A DNA stretch of 64,000 nt from Stutzerimonas stutzeri (GTDB lineage Bacteria; Pseudomonadota; Gammaproteobacteria; Pseudomonadales; Pseudomonadaceae). Below are positions 16,851-26,314 of the stretch, in pieces. The first letter of the stretch is position 1, and each line of letters opens with the position of its first letter. Below the pieces are notes generated by a model. That model was not told where the DNA came from, did not search any database, and saw only the letters and a program-made list of their open reading frames with translations. The DNA lies in contig NZ_CP036186.1 in NCBI RefSeq assembly GCF_015291885.1, forward strand, positions 124,001 to 188,000, in the 5' to 3' direction. A program made the translations under genes and the position numbers.

Positions 16851-19208
16851 CAGTCAGGCTGCCTTCTCTGAGTGCCAGATGGATCTTGCTCGCCAGCTGT
16901 TCCTCACGAAACGGCTTCTGGATCACCGAGTAGCCAGCCAAGCCCAGTTCGCACAACTCGGCGTAGCCCGTCACGAAAATCACTGGCAGCTCGGGGTGAC
17001 GCACACGCGCGGCACGGGCCAACTCACCGCCGTTCATGCCTGGCATGGCGAAATCGGCCAGCAGCAGGTCGACTTCGATATCGGACGCCAGTAGTTGCAA
17101 AGCATGGGCGCCGCTTTCCGCCTCTGTCACCGCGAAGCCGAGGTCTTGCAGCATCAGCGCGGTAACCTCGCGCACGCTGTGATCGTCGTCCACCAGCAGA
17201 ATGCTGTGCTGGCTGTTGTCTTCGCGCGTACCGGAGCTCAATGCCAGGGCCGGCTCCACCTGCTGTGGTGCAGCGGTGCGCGGCAGGAACACCTTGACCG
17301 TCGTACCGATGCCCTCGCGGCTTTCGATACATGCACCGCCACCGGATTGTTTGGCGAAGCCAAAGACCTGCGCCAGGCCCAATCCCGAGCCCTTGCCGAC
17401 TTCCTTGGTGGTGAAGAAGGGTTCGAATGCCTTGCTCAGCACTTCCTCGCTCATGCCGGTTCCGGTATCGGTTACCGAAAGCACCACGTACTCGCCTGGG
17501 CTGGGATCTTCGGCGCGCAGTGCCGGTTCGCTGATCACCACGTTGCGCGTGCCCAGCGTCAGGCGTCCGCTGTCACCCATGGCGTCACGGGCATTGATTG
17601 CCAGGTTGAGAATGATCATCTCGATCTGGGTTGGGTCCACCAGCGCGTGCCAGATATTGGCCTGGGTATCGGTCTCGATGCTGACGCTACCGCCTAGGGT
17701 GCTTTTCAGCAGGCTGAGCAGGCTGACCAGGGTGTCGTTGAGGTCGATCGCTGCTGGCGTCAGCTGCTGGCGACGGGCGAAGGCGAGCAACTGGCTGGTC
17801 AGCGTCGCGCCGCGCTCGCCGGATTCGCGGATGTACTGCAAGCGCCGCAAGCTGCGCTCTGCTGGGGCGCCCTGCTCAAGGTCGCTCTGTAGAAAGCTGG
17901 CACTGGTCAGAATGACCGTCAGCAGGTTGTTGAAGTCATGGGCGACGCCAGCGGTCAGTTGGCCAACGGCTTCGAGGCGCTGCATCTGCTGCAGCGTAGC
18001 CTCGACACGTTCGCGTTCCTGGATCTGCGCGCGCAGCTCGCGGTTGGCTTCGGCCAGTTTGTCGACGGCGGCGATCTCGCTGGTGATGTCCCGCGCCGCG
18101 GAGTAGATACGTCCGTCATCGGCGACCACCGACCAGGATAGCCAGCGGTAACTGCCGTCGCGATGACGCATGCGATTGACGAAGCGGTTGGTGACCTTGC
18201 CTTGGCCGACGCGGGCATTTTCTTCAAGCGTCGCCTGCAAATCGTCGGGATGCACCAACCAGGTAAGCGGGTGCTGCATGAGCTGTTCCAGCGGCCAGTC
18301 GAAAGCATGCTCCCAGATCGGGTTGAGCGCGACCGGCATCATGTCCAGATGAGTGACCGCGAGCAGGTCGCGGGACAACTCCCAGGTGCGGTCACGTTCG
18401 CGGGTGCGCTCCTGTACCCGCTCGCCCAGGGTTTCGTTCATCTGCCTCAGGGTCTGGGTCGCCAGCTGCTGCTCGGTGATGTCCATCACCACGCCAACGA
18501 AGCGCAGGCACTGGTCGCCTTCGAAGAACGCCTGGCCGCGGGTTTCCATCCAGCGCAGGCTGCCGTCATCGAAAAGCACGCGATAGGTTGTGCAGAACTC
18601 GCCGCCGTCTTCGCCGCCGATGGCTCGGGCGATTTCCTCGCGTATCCGCTCGCGGTCTTCCGGGTGGCAGAGCCGTTCGAACAGCGGCATGTCCACCGGG
18701 TCCTGTTCCCCGACGCCGAGCATGGCGCGGCAGCGCTGGTCCCAGATCAGCGTGCCGTTCTGCGGCTCGTAATCCCACATACCCAGTCGCGCCGCGTCGA
18801 TAGCCAGGCGTGCGCGCACTTCGACCTCGCGCAAAGCCTGCTCGGCCTGCAGGCGGCGCCGCCGTTCGTTGACTTCGGCCAGTGCCCGTTCCACCGCCTT
18901 GGGTAGAAAACCGAGGTTCTGTTTGAGCACGTAGTCGACGGCGCCGGAGCGCATCATGTTGACCGCGTGCTCCTCGCCGAATACACCGGAAAGGAAGATA
19001 AAGGGGGTCTGTGGCGCCAGTCGCAACGCTTCCTGCAACGCCTGGCTACCGGAGAAGCCAGGCAGGATGAAATCCGCCAGAATCAGGTCGAAGGCGCGTC
19101 GCTGCAACGCTTCCACGACGCCGGCATGGCTGTAGACCAGTTCGGTGTTCAGGGTGTAGCCACTGCGTCGTGGGGATTGTCTTCGACCAGCAGTATCGGT
19201 TTCAGCAT
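16843..19208 (-). pseudogene. hybrid sensor histidine kinase (REC-PAS-PAS-HK-REC) with early frameshift
   Basis: ATG 19208 overlaps the bphP stop and starts a receiver domain, MLKPILLVEDNPHDA, but the frame then hits TGA after 19 codons. The receiver continues in another frame as YTLNTELVYSHAGVVEALQR and FDLILADFILPGFSG (phospho-acceptor Asp). One base is missing or extra at about 19157-19166. The rest is intact: two PAS domains, a HisKA domain ([20 protein letters not shown]), an ATPase domain with [20 protein letters not shown], and a C-terminal receiver (VDLLLADFAMPGMNGGELAR). A GTG at 19116 could give a 757-residue protein lacking the receiver's acidic pocket. It is translated between bphP and bphO and probably relays light signals. 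A base-call error is possible. Confidence 0.75.
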
Positions 19209-21478
19209 CAGTTGTCTCGGTCCAGGAGGGACGACGTATAGGTCAATTTTGGGAGTGAAAAGTAGAATGTGGCGCCCTTGTCCAGCTGGCCTTCGGCCCA
19301 GACCTGACCATCGTGGCGCTCGATGATGCGCCGCACGCTCGCCAGGCCGATCCCGGTGCCTTCGAATTCCTCCATGCGATGCAAACGCTGGAACACGCCG
19401 AACAGCTTGTTCGAGTACTGCATGTCGAAGCCGACGCCATTGTCACGCACGTAGACCACCACCTCGCCGGCGCGCTGCTCGGCGCCCACTTCGATAACGG
19501 CCACCTCGCGGGTGCGGCTGTACTTGACCGCGTTGTCGATCAGGTTGCGCAGCACCATGTGAATGAAGGCGGCATCGGCGACGACGATCGGCATCGGCAG
19601 CAAGTGCCATTCGATCTGCCGGCCTTGGCAGTCAGGTGCCAGCTCCTCGCGGATCGAGGCAACCAGCGCACCGAGGTCGACATCCGACAGGCGCAATGCC
19701 GAGCGGCCCATCTGCGAGAAGCTCAGCAGGTTATCCACGAGGGTGCCGGCGAAGCGTGCGGCGTCGGCGATGTTGTCGAGAAAGCGCATTCCGCGTTCGC
19801 TCAGCTGGCTGCTTTCCATCTCGCTGAGCAGTTCGGTGTATCCGGCGATATGTCGCAACGGTGCACGCAGGTCGTGGGACACGCTATAGGAGAAGGCCTC
19901 CAGCTCTTTGTTGCTGGCGCGCAGCTCGCCTGCCAGCTGGGCCATTTCTTCAGCTTTGCGCAGGACGATGCCAAGCACCGCGTTGCGCAGTTCCAGCGCG
20001 CCTTCGATCACCACGGTGTCCCAGGGCTGGGCGAAGCCGCGCAGAGTTTCCTGCCATTGTTCAAAGCTGTGGCGCGGGCTGAGCGCACCACTTTCACTGT
20101 CTATGCGCTTTTCCGGCTGGCCGGCCCAGTTGACGGTCTTGATCTGCTCGTGGCGGAACCAGATCAGGTAGTGCGCATGCAGGCGAGATATGGAGATGGC
20201 CATGACCCCGGCGCAGTGCTCGGCAAGCTCCGGCATGTCCGGGATATCTCGGCTGATGCAGTCGCTATGGAACACCAGCTCGTCGCGCCGCTCGCCCAGC
20301 CACTGAGCCAGCTGCAGGATCTGTTCATGGTCGGGGGTATCTCCGACGGTCTCGCACTTGTCCGCAGAAATGATCGCCGCGCCATCGGCACCGGCGAAGC
20401 CGAGGACGACTTCGGGAAGGTGGCGAAAGCCCTCGACCACGCTGTCGCGATCGGCCATGGCCGAAAGCAGATGCACGATCTGATGGCGCAGCTCTAGCTT
20501 TCGCTGCGCGAGGGTCTCGCTTTCCCGTGCCTCGATCTGCAGCGAGAGGATGCGGCCGAGCAGCTCGCAGGCGGTCCGGGTCTGGTAGCTGACCGGATGC
20601 GGTTCGGCGTTATGACAGGAGATCAGCCCCCAGAGCCGGTCACGTATGACGATGGAAATCGACATCGACGCCAGCGTGCCCATGTTGCGCATGTACTGCA
20701 GGTGCACTGGAGACACGCTGCGCAACGCGGCGAAGCTCAGATCCAGGGGTGCACCGGAACTCGGATTGAGCACCGGCAGCAATGGGGACGGCTGGTAGTT
20801 GGCGTCCTGGATCACCCGGATCAGATTCTCGCGGTACAGACGCCGTGCCTGTTGCGGGATGTCGGCTGCCGGAAAGCACAGACCCAGATAGCTCGGATAG
20901 CCGGGATCCGCCACTTCGGCCAATACCACGCCGTTATCTTCAGTATCGAAGCGGTAGGCTTTGACCCGGCCAAACCCGGTGATGCGTTTGACTTCCCGAA
21001 CTGCCAGCTGACAGAGCGCCTCGAGCTCGCGGGTTTCCTGAAGCTGTGCGACGAAGGTACGCATCAGTGGGTACAACGTGTCGTAGGCCTGCCCCGAGTT
21101 CGCTGCGCGCTCGAATTCGAGGATCAGCTGACCGCGATGGCGATGCCCCAGCAAGGCGAAGGTGTGCTCAGGTGCGCCCTGCAGTTGAATGCTCACATCG
21201 CTCAAGTGAAAGGGGTTCTGGTCACCTTCAGTCAGGGACGCCAGGCCTGCTTCGATACGCGTTGTGGGCAGCAGGGTAGACAGGGGGCGATCGAGCAGCG
21301 ACTGTGCTTCGATTCCGAGCCAGTGCCGGACATTTTCGCTGGCCTGCTGCACGCGCAGCTCCGGCTCGCTGACCACCAGCAGGAAACCGTGGGGCTGGAT
21401 GCTACCGGGGATATGGATTGGCTCGTCGGCGCATCGGTCGATGGCCTGGAGCAATTCCTGGGCTTCGGTAGTGGTCAT
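19208..21478 (-). CDS. bphP: bacteriophytochrome histidine kinase
   Basis: The 756-residue red/far-red photoreceptor carries the PAS-GAF-PHY core and a kinase. The biliverdin-binding Cys is in DRCADEPIHIPGSIQPHG (Cys16, before the PAS fold), and the GAF signature PAADIPQQARRLYREN is intact. The kinase module has VSHDLRAPLRHIAGYTELL (phospho-His) and ATPase boxes VLRNLIDNAVKYSR and DNGVGFDMQYSNKLFGVFQR. It is first in a three-gene operon ending with heme oxygenase, which makes the chromophore. The usual partner response regulator is fused to the next kinase in this operon, and that gene carries a frameshift, so signal output may be altered. Confidence 0.95.
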   Translation of the reverse strand: MTTTEAQELLQAIDRCADEPIHIPGSIQPHGFLLVVSEPELRVQQASENVRHWLGIEAQSLLDRPLSTLLPTTRIEAGLASLTEGDQNPFHLSDVSIQLQGAPEHTFALLGHRHRGQLILEFERAANSGQAYDTLYPLMRTFVAQLQETRELEALCQLAVREVKRITGFGRVKAYRFDTEDNGVVLAEVADPGYPSYLGLCFPAADIPQQARRLYRENLIRVIQDANYQPSPLLPVLNPSSGAPLDLSFAALRSVSPVHLQYMRNMGTLASMSISIVIRDRLWGLISCHNAEPHPVSYQTRTACELLGRILSLQIEARESETLAQRKLELRHQIVHLLSAMADRDSVVEGFRHLPEVVLGFAGADGAAIISADKCETVGDTPDHEQILQLAQWLGERRDELVFHSDCISRDIPDMPELAEHCAGVMAISISRLHAHYLIWFRHEQIKTVNWAGQPEKRIDSESGALSPRHSFEQWQETLRGFAQPWDTVVIEGALELRNAVLGIVLRKAEEMAQLAGELRASNKELEAFSYSVSHDLRAPLRHIAGYTELLSEMESSQLSERGMRFLDNIADAARFAGTLVDNLLSFSQMGRSALRLSDVDLGALVASIREELAPDCQGRQIEWHLLPMPIVVADAAFIHMVLRNLIDNAVKYSRTREVAVIEVGAEQRAGEVVVYVRDNGVGFDMQYSNKLFGVFQRLHRMEEFEGTGIGLASVRRIIERHDGQVWAEGQLDKGATFYFSLPKLTYTSSLLDRDN

Positions 21479-21703
21479 TGTGTGTCCTTGTTCAGGTCCG
21501 AGCGGACCGGAGGTGACTGGCAGGCACCAATGCGGGTTGCTACCAAATGTCTGCGATTGCGCAGGTTTTGTCGGGCGTGCGCCGTGGATGTCTTAACCGA
21601 CTGTTTCGCTTGGCCATGCACTTTAACGCGACAGAACTGGCTCGCCAATCCAGCGGGCTGTATAAACGGGGCCTTGCCTGGGGGCATACGACAGGAGGTG
21701 AGT

Positions 21704-22111
21704 GTGGAAGAAGTCATTGAACAGCTGCGTGAACTCAACGAGCCGGTGCCGGTGCCGCTGGAGCTGCCGGGCGACGATCTGCTGGTGGAGATCGAAGAGC
21801 AGCTGTTGATCAATCTGCCGTTCGGCTTGCGTGAGTTCTTGCTTGAGGTCAGCGACGTGGTTTATGGGCGTCTGGAGCCTGTCACCGCCACCGATCCGCA
21901 GTCGCACACCTACCTGCCGGAAGTTGCCGCCAATGCCTGGGATGCCGGCGTGCCGCGCGATCTGATCCCGATCTGCCAGGACGGCCGCAATTACTACGTC
22001 GTCGATCTGGACGGGGAGGTCACGCTGTGGGACGGCGACGAGTGCGAACTGACTGAGGAGACCTGGGAGTCGGTCTGGCACTGGGCCCGCGACGTCTGGC
22101 TGGAGAGCTGA
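21704..22111 (+). CDS. SMI1/KNR4 family protein
   Basis: This 135-residue acidic protein has the SMI1/KNR4 fold features: ELPGDDLLVEIEEQLLINLP, then LREFLLEVSDVVYGRLEPVT, and near the end PICQDGRNYYVVDLDGEVTL and TWESVWHWARDVWLES. The GTG at 21704 is preceded by a strong AGGAGGTGA, which decides the start even though the frame is open far upstream. Many family members are immunity proteins against contact-dependent toxins, but stand-alone chromosomal versions like this one in pseudomonads have no known toxin partner. It is divergent from bphP. Confidence 0.8.
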   Translation: MEEVIEQLRELNEPVPVPLELPGDDLLVEIEEQLLINLPFGLREFLLEVSDVVYGRLEPVTATDPQSHTYLPEVAANAWDAGVPRDLIPICQDGRNYYVVDLDGEVTLWDGDECELTEETWESVWHWARDVWLES

Positions 22112-22193
22112 AGCGGATGTACGACGGTATTGAAATGGCCGCGCCGCGACGGCCTTCTACGCTGTGCGCCCGCGCGCGACGCTCCGTTATTCC

Positions 22194-22571
22194 ATGCTGA
22201 CTCTGGGCAATCTCTTCCTGTTCATGCTGCTGGCTGCCGCGGGCGCTTGGCTCTGGCATTCCCATGGCATTCGCGAGCGCGCCTTGTTGGCGGTGCGGCG
22301 ACACTGCAAGAAGCTGGATGTCGAACTCCTCGATGGCAACGTCGCCTTTCGAAAATTGACGCTGCAACCCGACGCCCGTGGCCGCCGCAGACTGGCGCGC
22401 CTGTATGGCTTCGAATTCACCGTTACCGGTGAGCAGCGTCACCCCGGCACCATCGTCATGTACGGCGCTCAGGTCGGCCGTATCGAGCTCGCGGCGCATC
22501 CCTTCGAGCCTGCCGACGAGCCGGGGGGCCAGGTGATCCAGCTGGACGACTGGCGTCGGCCGCGCGACTGA
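22194..22571 (+). CDS. DUF3301 domain-containing protein
   Basis: The 125-residue protein has one N-terminal membrane helix (MLTLGNLFLFMLLAAAGAWL) and a cytoplasmic domain. The conserved family segments are HCKKLDVELLDGNVAFRKLT and RRLARLYGFEFTVTGEQRHP. I prefer ATG 22194 over the earlier in-frame start at 22164, because the residues before it are not membrane-like. Its function is unknown across gammaproteobacteria. It converges with the CobW gene, leaving only three bases between the stops. Confidence 0.8.
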   Translation: MLTLGNLFLFMLLAAAGAWLWHSHGIRERALLAVRRHCKKLDVELLDGNVAFRKLTLQPDARGRRRLARLYGFEFTVTGEQRHPGTIVMYGAQVGRIELAAHPFEPADEPGGQVIQLDDWRRPRD

Positions 22572-22574
22572 GGG

Positions 22575-23543
22575 TCAATCTTCGATAAGACAGCCCTGCA
22601 TGTCCTGATCCAGCTCGGTCTGCGGCTGAGCGGTGCTGAAGATCAGCTCCAGCCGTGAATCGCGTCGCCACTCGCTGGGCTTGAAGGCGATCGGCTCACC
22701 ATCCAGCGCATTGGCCGACTGCCAGCCCGCACCGCCATTGACGACCAGTTTGGCGCGGCGCCACGGCCATTGAGCCAAGCGTTGCTCTAGTTTTTCGAGA
22801 TCGAAGCGCTGGCTCGGGTGCCAGCGCCAGCCGATGCTCCAGTTCTCCGATGTCGCCTGCACCTGGCAGATTGGCTTGCGCGGGTCGAGCCATACCTGCG
22901 GCAGGCTGGCCGGCCCCGAGGGCAGGGCGGTCGCACGCGGTTGCTCGCTGGCCCGTGAGTCGACGCCGGGCAGGCGGTCGAGGGGCAACTGCCCTTGGGT
23001 TGTCCAAAACAGCGGCTGGCGCGGTAGCTGCGTGGCAACATCAGCTCGGGCGCAATCATCGAGTGTTTCGCTCTTGTTCATCAGCAATAGTCCGGCCGCT
23101 GCCAGCGCCTGTCGCTGGCTATCGGGTAGTGGCTGGCTGCGGCTCAGCGCTTCGGCATCCAGCACCAGCACGATAGGCTGGACAGCCAGCACCGTCTGCC
23201 ACGGCGGTTGGCGGAGCTGGCGCAGCAATTCGGCTGGGTGGCCCAGGCCGGACGGCTCGATCAGCAACCGATCCGGCTTTGCCTGCCGCAGCAGTCGCGC
23301 CAGGCCAATCTGAAATGGCACCCCGTTGACGCAGCACAGGCAGCCGCCTGGAATCTCCGCCAGGCTGATACCGTCTGCTTCGGTCGTCAGCAGCGCGGCG
23401 TCCAGGCCGATCTGGCCGAACTCGTTGATCAGCACGGCCCAGCGCTCACTGGCGGGCTTCTGATCGAGCAGATGGCGAATCAGGCTGGTTTTGCCGGCGC
23501 CGAGCGGGCCGCCGATGACATGGGTTGGGATATGTTCGAGCAT
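22575..23543 (-). CDS. CobW/COG0523 family GTP-binding metal chaperone
   Basis: The product is about 322 residues from ATG 23543 (MLEHIPTHVIGG). It has the P-loop GGPLGAGKTS, the metal-binding CXCC motif in IPGGCLCCVNGVPFQ, a Walker B-like LLIEPSGLGHPAEL and a G4-like segment LLLMNKSE (NKxD-type). These define the CobW/COG0523 GTPases that load or deliver metals, often zinc, to client proteins. No cobalamin genes lie nearby, so a cobalt role is unlikely. An earlier in-frame ATG at 23561 would add six residues. No zinc-regulated site was noticed upstream. Confidence 0.85.
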   Translation of the reverse strand: MLEHIPTHVIGGPLGAGKTSLIRHLLDQKPASERWAVLINEFGQIGLDAALLTTEADGISLAEIPGGCLCCVNGVPFQIGLARLLRQAKPDRLLIEPSGLGHPAELLRQLRQPPWQTVLAVQPIVLVLDAEALSRSQPLPDSQRQALAAAGLLLMNKSETLDDCARADVATQLPRQPLFWTTQGQLPLDRLPGVDSRASEQPRATALPSGPASLPQVWLDPRKPICQVQATSENWSIGWRWHPSQRFDLEKLEQRLAQWPWRRAKLVVNGGAGWQSANALDGEPIAFKPSEWRRDSRLELIFSTAQPQTELDQDMQGCLIED

Positions 23544-23633
23544 GGCGGCTATGGTGCGCATTTTGCGATGCGGCTGGAAGGGGCGAACCCTGCCCCGTGC
23601 TAAAGTCGCCGCGATTCGAAGAGGGGTGAAATC

Positions 23634-23996
23634 GTGCGGTTACCGTTCTTGCTGTCTGTTCTGTGGGGCGCGTCTGTTGCCAACGACGCCCTGGCCGAGG
23701 CGTGTGTCATTCACAGTCATGATGATCGAGTGGAGGTAACGCTTTGCCAGGCGAATATCAACATCCCGGCGGAGCTGTTCCGCAGTGGCTTCTGTAAGCC
23801 ACAGCTGAAGGATCATGAGGTCGAAGTAAAGTTCGTCGAGCAATGTCCGGACGGCGCTTTCGGTATTTGCCGTAATGCTCACGTATCCAACATGCCTTAC
23901 CGCCAAGACATTCACTACTACGGCATCGCCAGCGACGCGCGCTTTCTCCAGCCCGCCTGCGAGCAAAACAGCCAAGGCGTCTGGGAGGGGGAGTAG
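23634..23996 (+). CDS. hypothetical secreted Cys-rich protein
   Basis: The 120-residue protein begins at GTG 23634 after a GAGGGG ribosome site and has a Sec signal, MRLPFLLSVLWGASVANDAL, cut near AEA-CVIH. The mature part holds six Cys (CVIH, TLCQ, FCKP, EQCP, ICRN, PACEQ), enough for three disulfides, suggesting a small periplasmic protein. I do not recognise the family. It is divergent from the CobW gene. Confidence 0.65.
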   Translation: MRLPFLLSVLWGASVANDALAEACVIHSHDDRVEVTLCQANINIPAELFRSGFCKPQLKDHEVEVKFVEQCPDGAFGICRNAHVSNMPYRQDIHYYGIASDARFLQPACEQNSQGVWEGE

Positions 23997-24052
23997 CGCA
24001 GCCCAGCAGGCATAGTGGTTTCACGTGGAACTTCGAATTCGTCGACCTGCCT

Positions 24053-24583
24053 TTAGCTCGCTGGCTTTAGTGTCCCGCAGTCCTCGCCAACCCATTTTGC
24101 ATGCGACTCGATCCGCGACGTCCCGGTCTCGGCCCCCTGGCGGTATTCGCTCTCGACGGTGCTGATAAATTCCTTCTCGCTGAGAAAGCGCGTTTCGCCC
24201 TGGCCTTTGGCATCGGGGCATTCGAAGCGGAATTTCCACAGCTTGTCATTGCGCTCGGTAATTTCCTGGGTGCAGGTCGGATCGTCCTGAAACGGTAGCT
24301 CGCCTGCTTCGACCTGGGCTTTGCTCAAGCAAATCTGCACGCCTCTGCCACCAAGCTTTACGCCCTGGGCAGCCAACATTTCCTCCATCATCCGCCGTTG
24401 TTCAGTCGGCAGGTTCTGCATCTGCGCCAGCATCTCGTCCATGCCCGGCATCTTCTGCCCATCGACCTGGATATCGCCGCTGCTGAACTCCCAAAGGCCG
24501 GGCAGGATCTGTTGCGCATGGGCCGGCAAAAGCGGCAACGAAATGAAGACGAAAACGGCCAGCGGCGGCAGCAGGTTAGTCAT
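24053..24583 (-). CDS. DUF3617 domain-containing periplasmic protein
   Basis: The 176-residue protein has a signal peptide (MTNLLPPLAVFVFISLPLLP, cut after AHA). A DUF3617 domain follows, starting ILPGLWEFSSGDIQVDGQKM and including GRGVQICLSKAQVEAGELPF with conserved Cys, then DPTCTQEITERNDKLWKFRF and paired Cys near FECPDAKG and GEDCGTL. Family members are widespread in proteobacteria and have no established function. It is a stand-alone gene on the minus strand. Confidence 0.82.
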   Translation of the reverse strand: MTNLLPPLAVFVFISLPLLPAHAQQILPGLWEFSSGDIQVDGQKMPGMDEMLAQMQNLPTEQRRMMEEMLAAQGVKLGGRGVQICLSKAQVEAGELPFQDDPTCTQEITERNDKLWKFRFECPDAKGQGETRFLSEKEFISTVESEYRQGAETGTSRIESHAKWVGEDCGTLKPAS

Positions 24584-24697
24584 GGTCGGGGCTCCTGGAT
24601 CGAGTGTTCCTTTAGCCTAGCTGAGAACAACGGAATGCGAATCGCCGCGCTGTTTCACTGAGCACAACGATTGCCCATGGATTTATGTTGTTGAGAA

Positions 24698-24713
24698 GCG
24701 TTAGCATTAACGC
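24698..24713. promoter_or_regulatory. palindrome GCGTTAGCATTAACGC upstream of the ECF sigma gene, possible Fur site
   Basis: The 16-base inverted repeat has arms GCGTTA and TAACGC around GCAT. It lies about 24 bases before the sigma factor start. Iron-starvation sigma genes are typically Fur-repressed and Fur sites are AT-rich palindromes, so position fits. The G/C content of the arms fits the Fur consensus only in part, and another regulator cannot be excluded. Confidence 0.4.
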
Positions 24714-24736
24714 TGGCAGCGCTCATGGGAGTCCGC

Positions 24737-25252
24737 ATGGCAACTGAAGGTTTGGTTCGACAGCAGATGCTGCATCGGCTCTATGCCGACCACCACGGCT
24801 GGCTAAACGGTTGGCTGCGGCGCCAGCTGGGTTGCAATCAGCGGGCTGCCGACCTCGCGCAGGATACTTTTGTGCGGGTGATGACCAAGGATGCGGACAT
24901 GGGTGCGATCCGCGAGCCCAGAGCGTATTTGCACACCATCGCCAAGGGCCTGTTGATCAGCCACTGGCGCCGCCGACAGATCGAGCAGGCCTATCTCGAC
25001 GCACTCGCCCTGCAACCCGAACCCGTTGCGCCGTCTCCGGAATCGCAGGCGTTGATCGTCGAAACCTTGTTGCAGGTCGATGCGATGCTGGCGCAGCTGC
25101 CGGCGAAGGCGCGCAGCGCTTTTCTCATGTCGCAGTTGCAGGGCATGACCTATTCGGCCATCGCCGTCGAACTCGGGGTGTCCGAGCGGATGGTGAAGAA
25201 GTACATGGCCCAGGCGATGTTGCATTGCCTGTTGCTGGTGGCGGAGGACTGA
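24737..25252 (+). CDS. ECF sigma-70 factor, FecI-like (iron starvation)
   Basis: The 171-residue sigma factor has region 2 (ADHHGWLNGWLRRQLGCNQR, then AADLAQDTFVRVMTKD) and region 4 (AQLPAKARSAFLMSQLQGMT, then YSAIAVELGVSERMVKKYMA). The ATG at 24737 has GGGAG five bases upstream; an ATG at 24725 is also in frame. The next genes are fecR-like and a TonB receptor, the standard cell-surface signalling set. The sigma factor should direct transcription of the receptor when its ferric siderophore binds. The stop overlaps the fecR start (TGATG). Confidence 0.92.
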   Translation: MATEGLVRQQMLHRLYADHHGWLNGWLRRQLGCNQRAADLAQDTFVRVMTKDADMGAIREPRAYLHTIAKGLLISHWRRRQIEQAYLDALALQPEPVAPSPESQALIVETLLQVDAMLAQLPAKARSAFLMSQLQGMTYSAIAVELGVSERMVKKYMAQAMLHCLLLVAED

Positions 25253-26215
25253 TGGGCATCGATTACCGCGTGCTGCAGGAAGCGGCGAAATGGTTTGCCG
25301 TTTTGCAGTCCGGCTCGGCCAGCCCCGGCGAGCGTCAGGCCTGGAACGCATGGCTGGAACAGCCGGAACATGCCCAGGCGTGGGCCAAGGTCGAGCGCAT
25401 CAGTGGCCAGTTCCAGCCGCTGGTGACCGACGCGGCAGGGCGTACCGCCGGAGCAATGCTGCACAGCCGTCAGCCGAATCGACGCCAGGCGCTAAAGGTG
25501 CTGTCCGTGCTCTGTGGTGGCGCTGTGCTTAGTCTGGCGGGCGGCTCGTTGCCGTGGCGGCAGTGGGCAGCTGATGAGCGGACGGCCGTTGGTGAGGTTC
25601 GCGATCTGCGTTTGGCCGATGGCTCACAGCTGTGGCTCAACACGGATACAGCAGTTGATATCGCCTTCGATGCGAGCGCGCGATCGCTGGCGCTCTACCG
25701 CGGTGAGCTACTGATCGATGCCCCGGCCAGCCGACGTGCGCGACCGCTGCTGCTGACCAGTCGCGAAGGGCGCGTTCGCAGCGAACAGGCAGCGCGATTC
25801 TCACTGCGCCAGGAAGATGGCAGGACGCGTCTGAGCGTATTCACGGGTGTGGTGGATATCCAGCTCGACGGCTTTGCCACACACCAGTGTGAGCGCAGGG
25901 CAGCAGACCGAATTTGGCCGTCGCCATGTCGCACCACTGTCGGCTGCACGCACTGAGCATCAGGCCTGGGCGACAGGCGTGTTGCTGGCTGACAACCAGC
26001 GCCTGGAAGACTTCCTTACCGAGCTGTCGCGCTATCGGCACGGCTACCTCGGCTGCGATCCGCGTATCGCCGATCTGCGCGTCGTAGGCGCTTTTCCCCT
26101 TGCGGATACCGAGCGCGTACTCGACGCATTGGCCGCCACGTTGCCGGTGCGCATCGAGCGCCGCATGGCCTGGTGGGTCAGTCTTGAGCCCGCAACAGAG
26201 CGCGTAGATACATGA
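25252..26215 (+). pseudogene. FecR family anti-sigma regulator, frameshifted
   Basis: The N-terminal cytoplasmic part (YRVLQEAAKWFAVLQSGSAS) and the FecR domain (AVGEVRDLRLADGSQLWLNT, then YRGELLIDA) are in one frame up to GVVDIQLDGFATHQ, which then runs to a stop at 25956. The conserved continuation TSVSAGQQTEFGRRHVAPLS, then the C-terminal secretin/TonB-interacting part (VLLADNQRLEDFLTELSRYR) lies in another frame and ends at 26215. One base is lost or gained between about 25865 and 25890. FecR carries the receptor's signal across the inner membrane to the sigma factor. Truncation just before its C-terminal sensing part could make the sigma factor constitutive or unresponsive. A sequencing error is an alternative. 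Confidence 0.8.
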
Positions 26216-26314
26216 CTCAATGCGGACACGAATAAAAAATATTCGCATCCGCAGTTCCCTTTCTTCGATCTGGTTGGGCATAGGGCTAAATCCGTCACTC
26301 GAACAGGAACACCC

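Noticed and set aside
20597..22111. Long plus-strand open frame running antisense through bphP into the SMI1 gene
   Set aside because: Its upstream part is a shadow of bphP. Only the part after the Shine-Dalgarno at 21692 reads like a known family.
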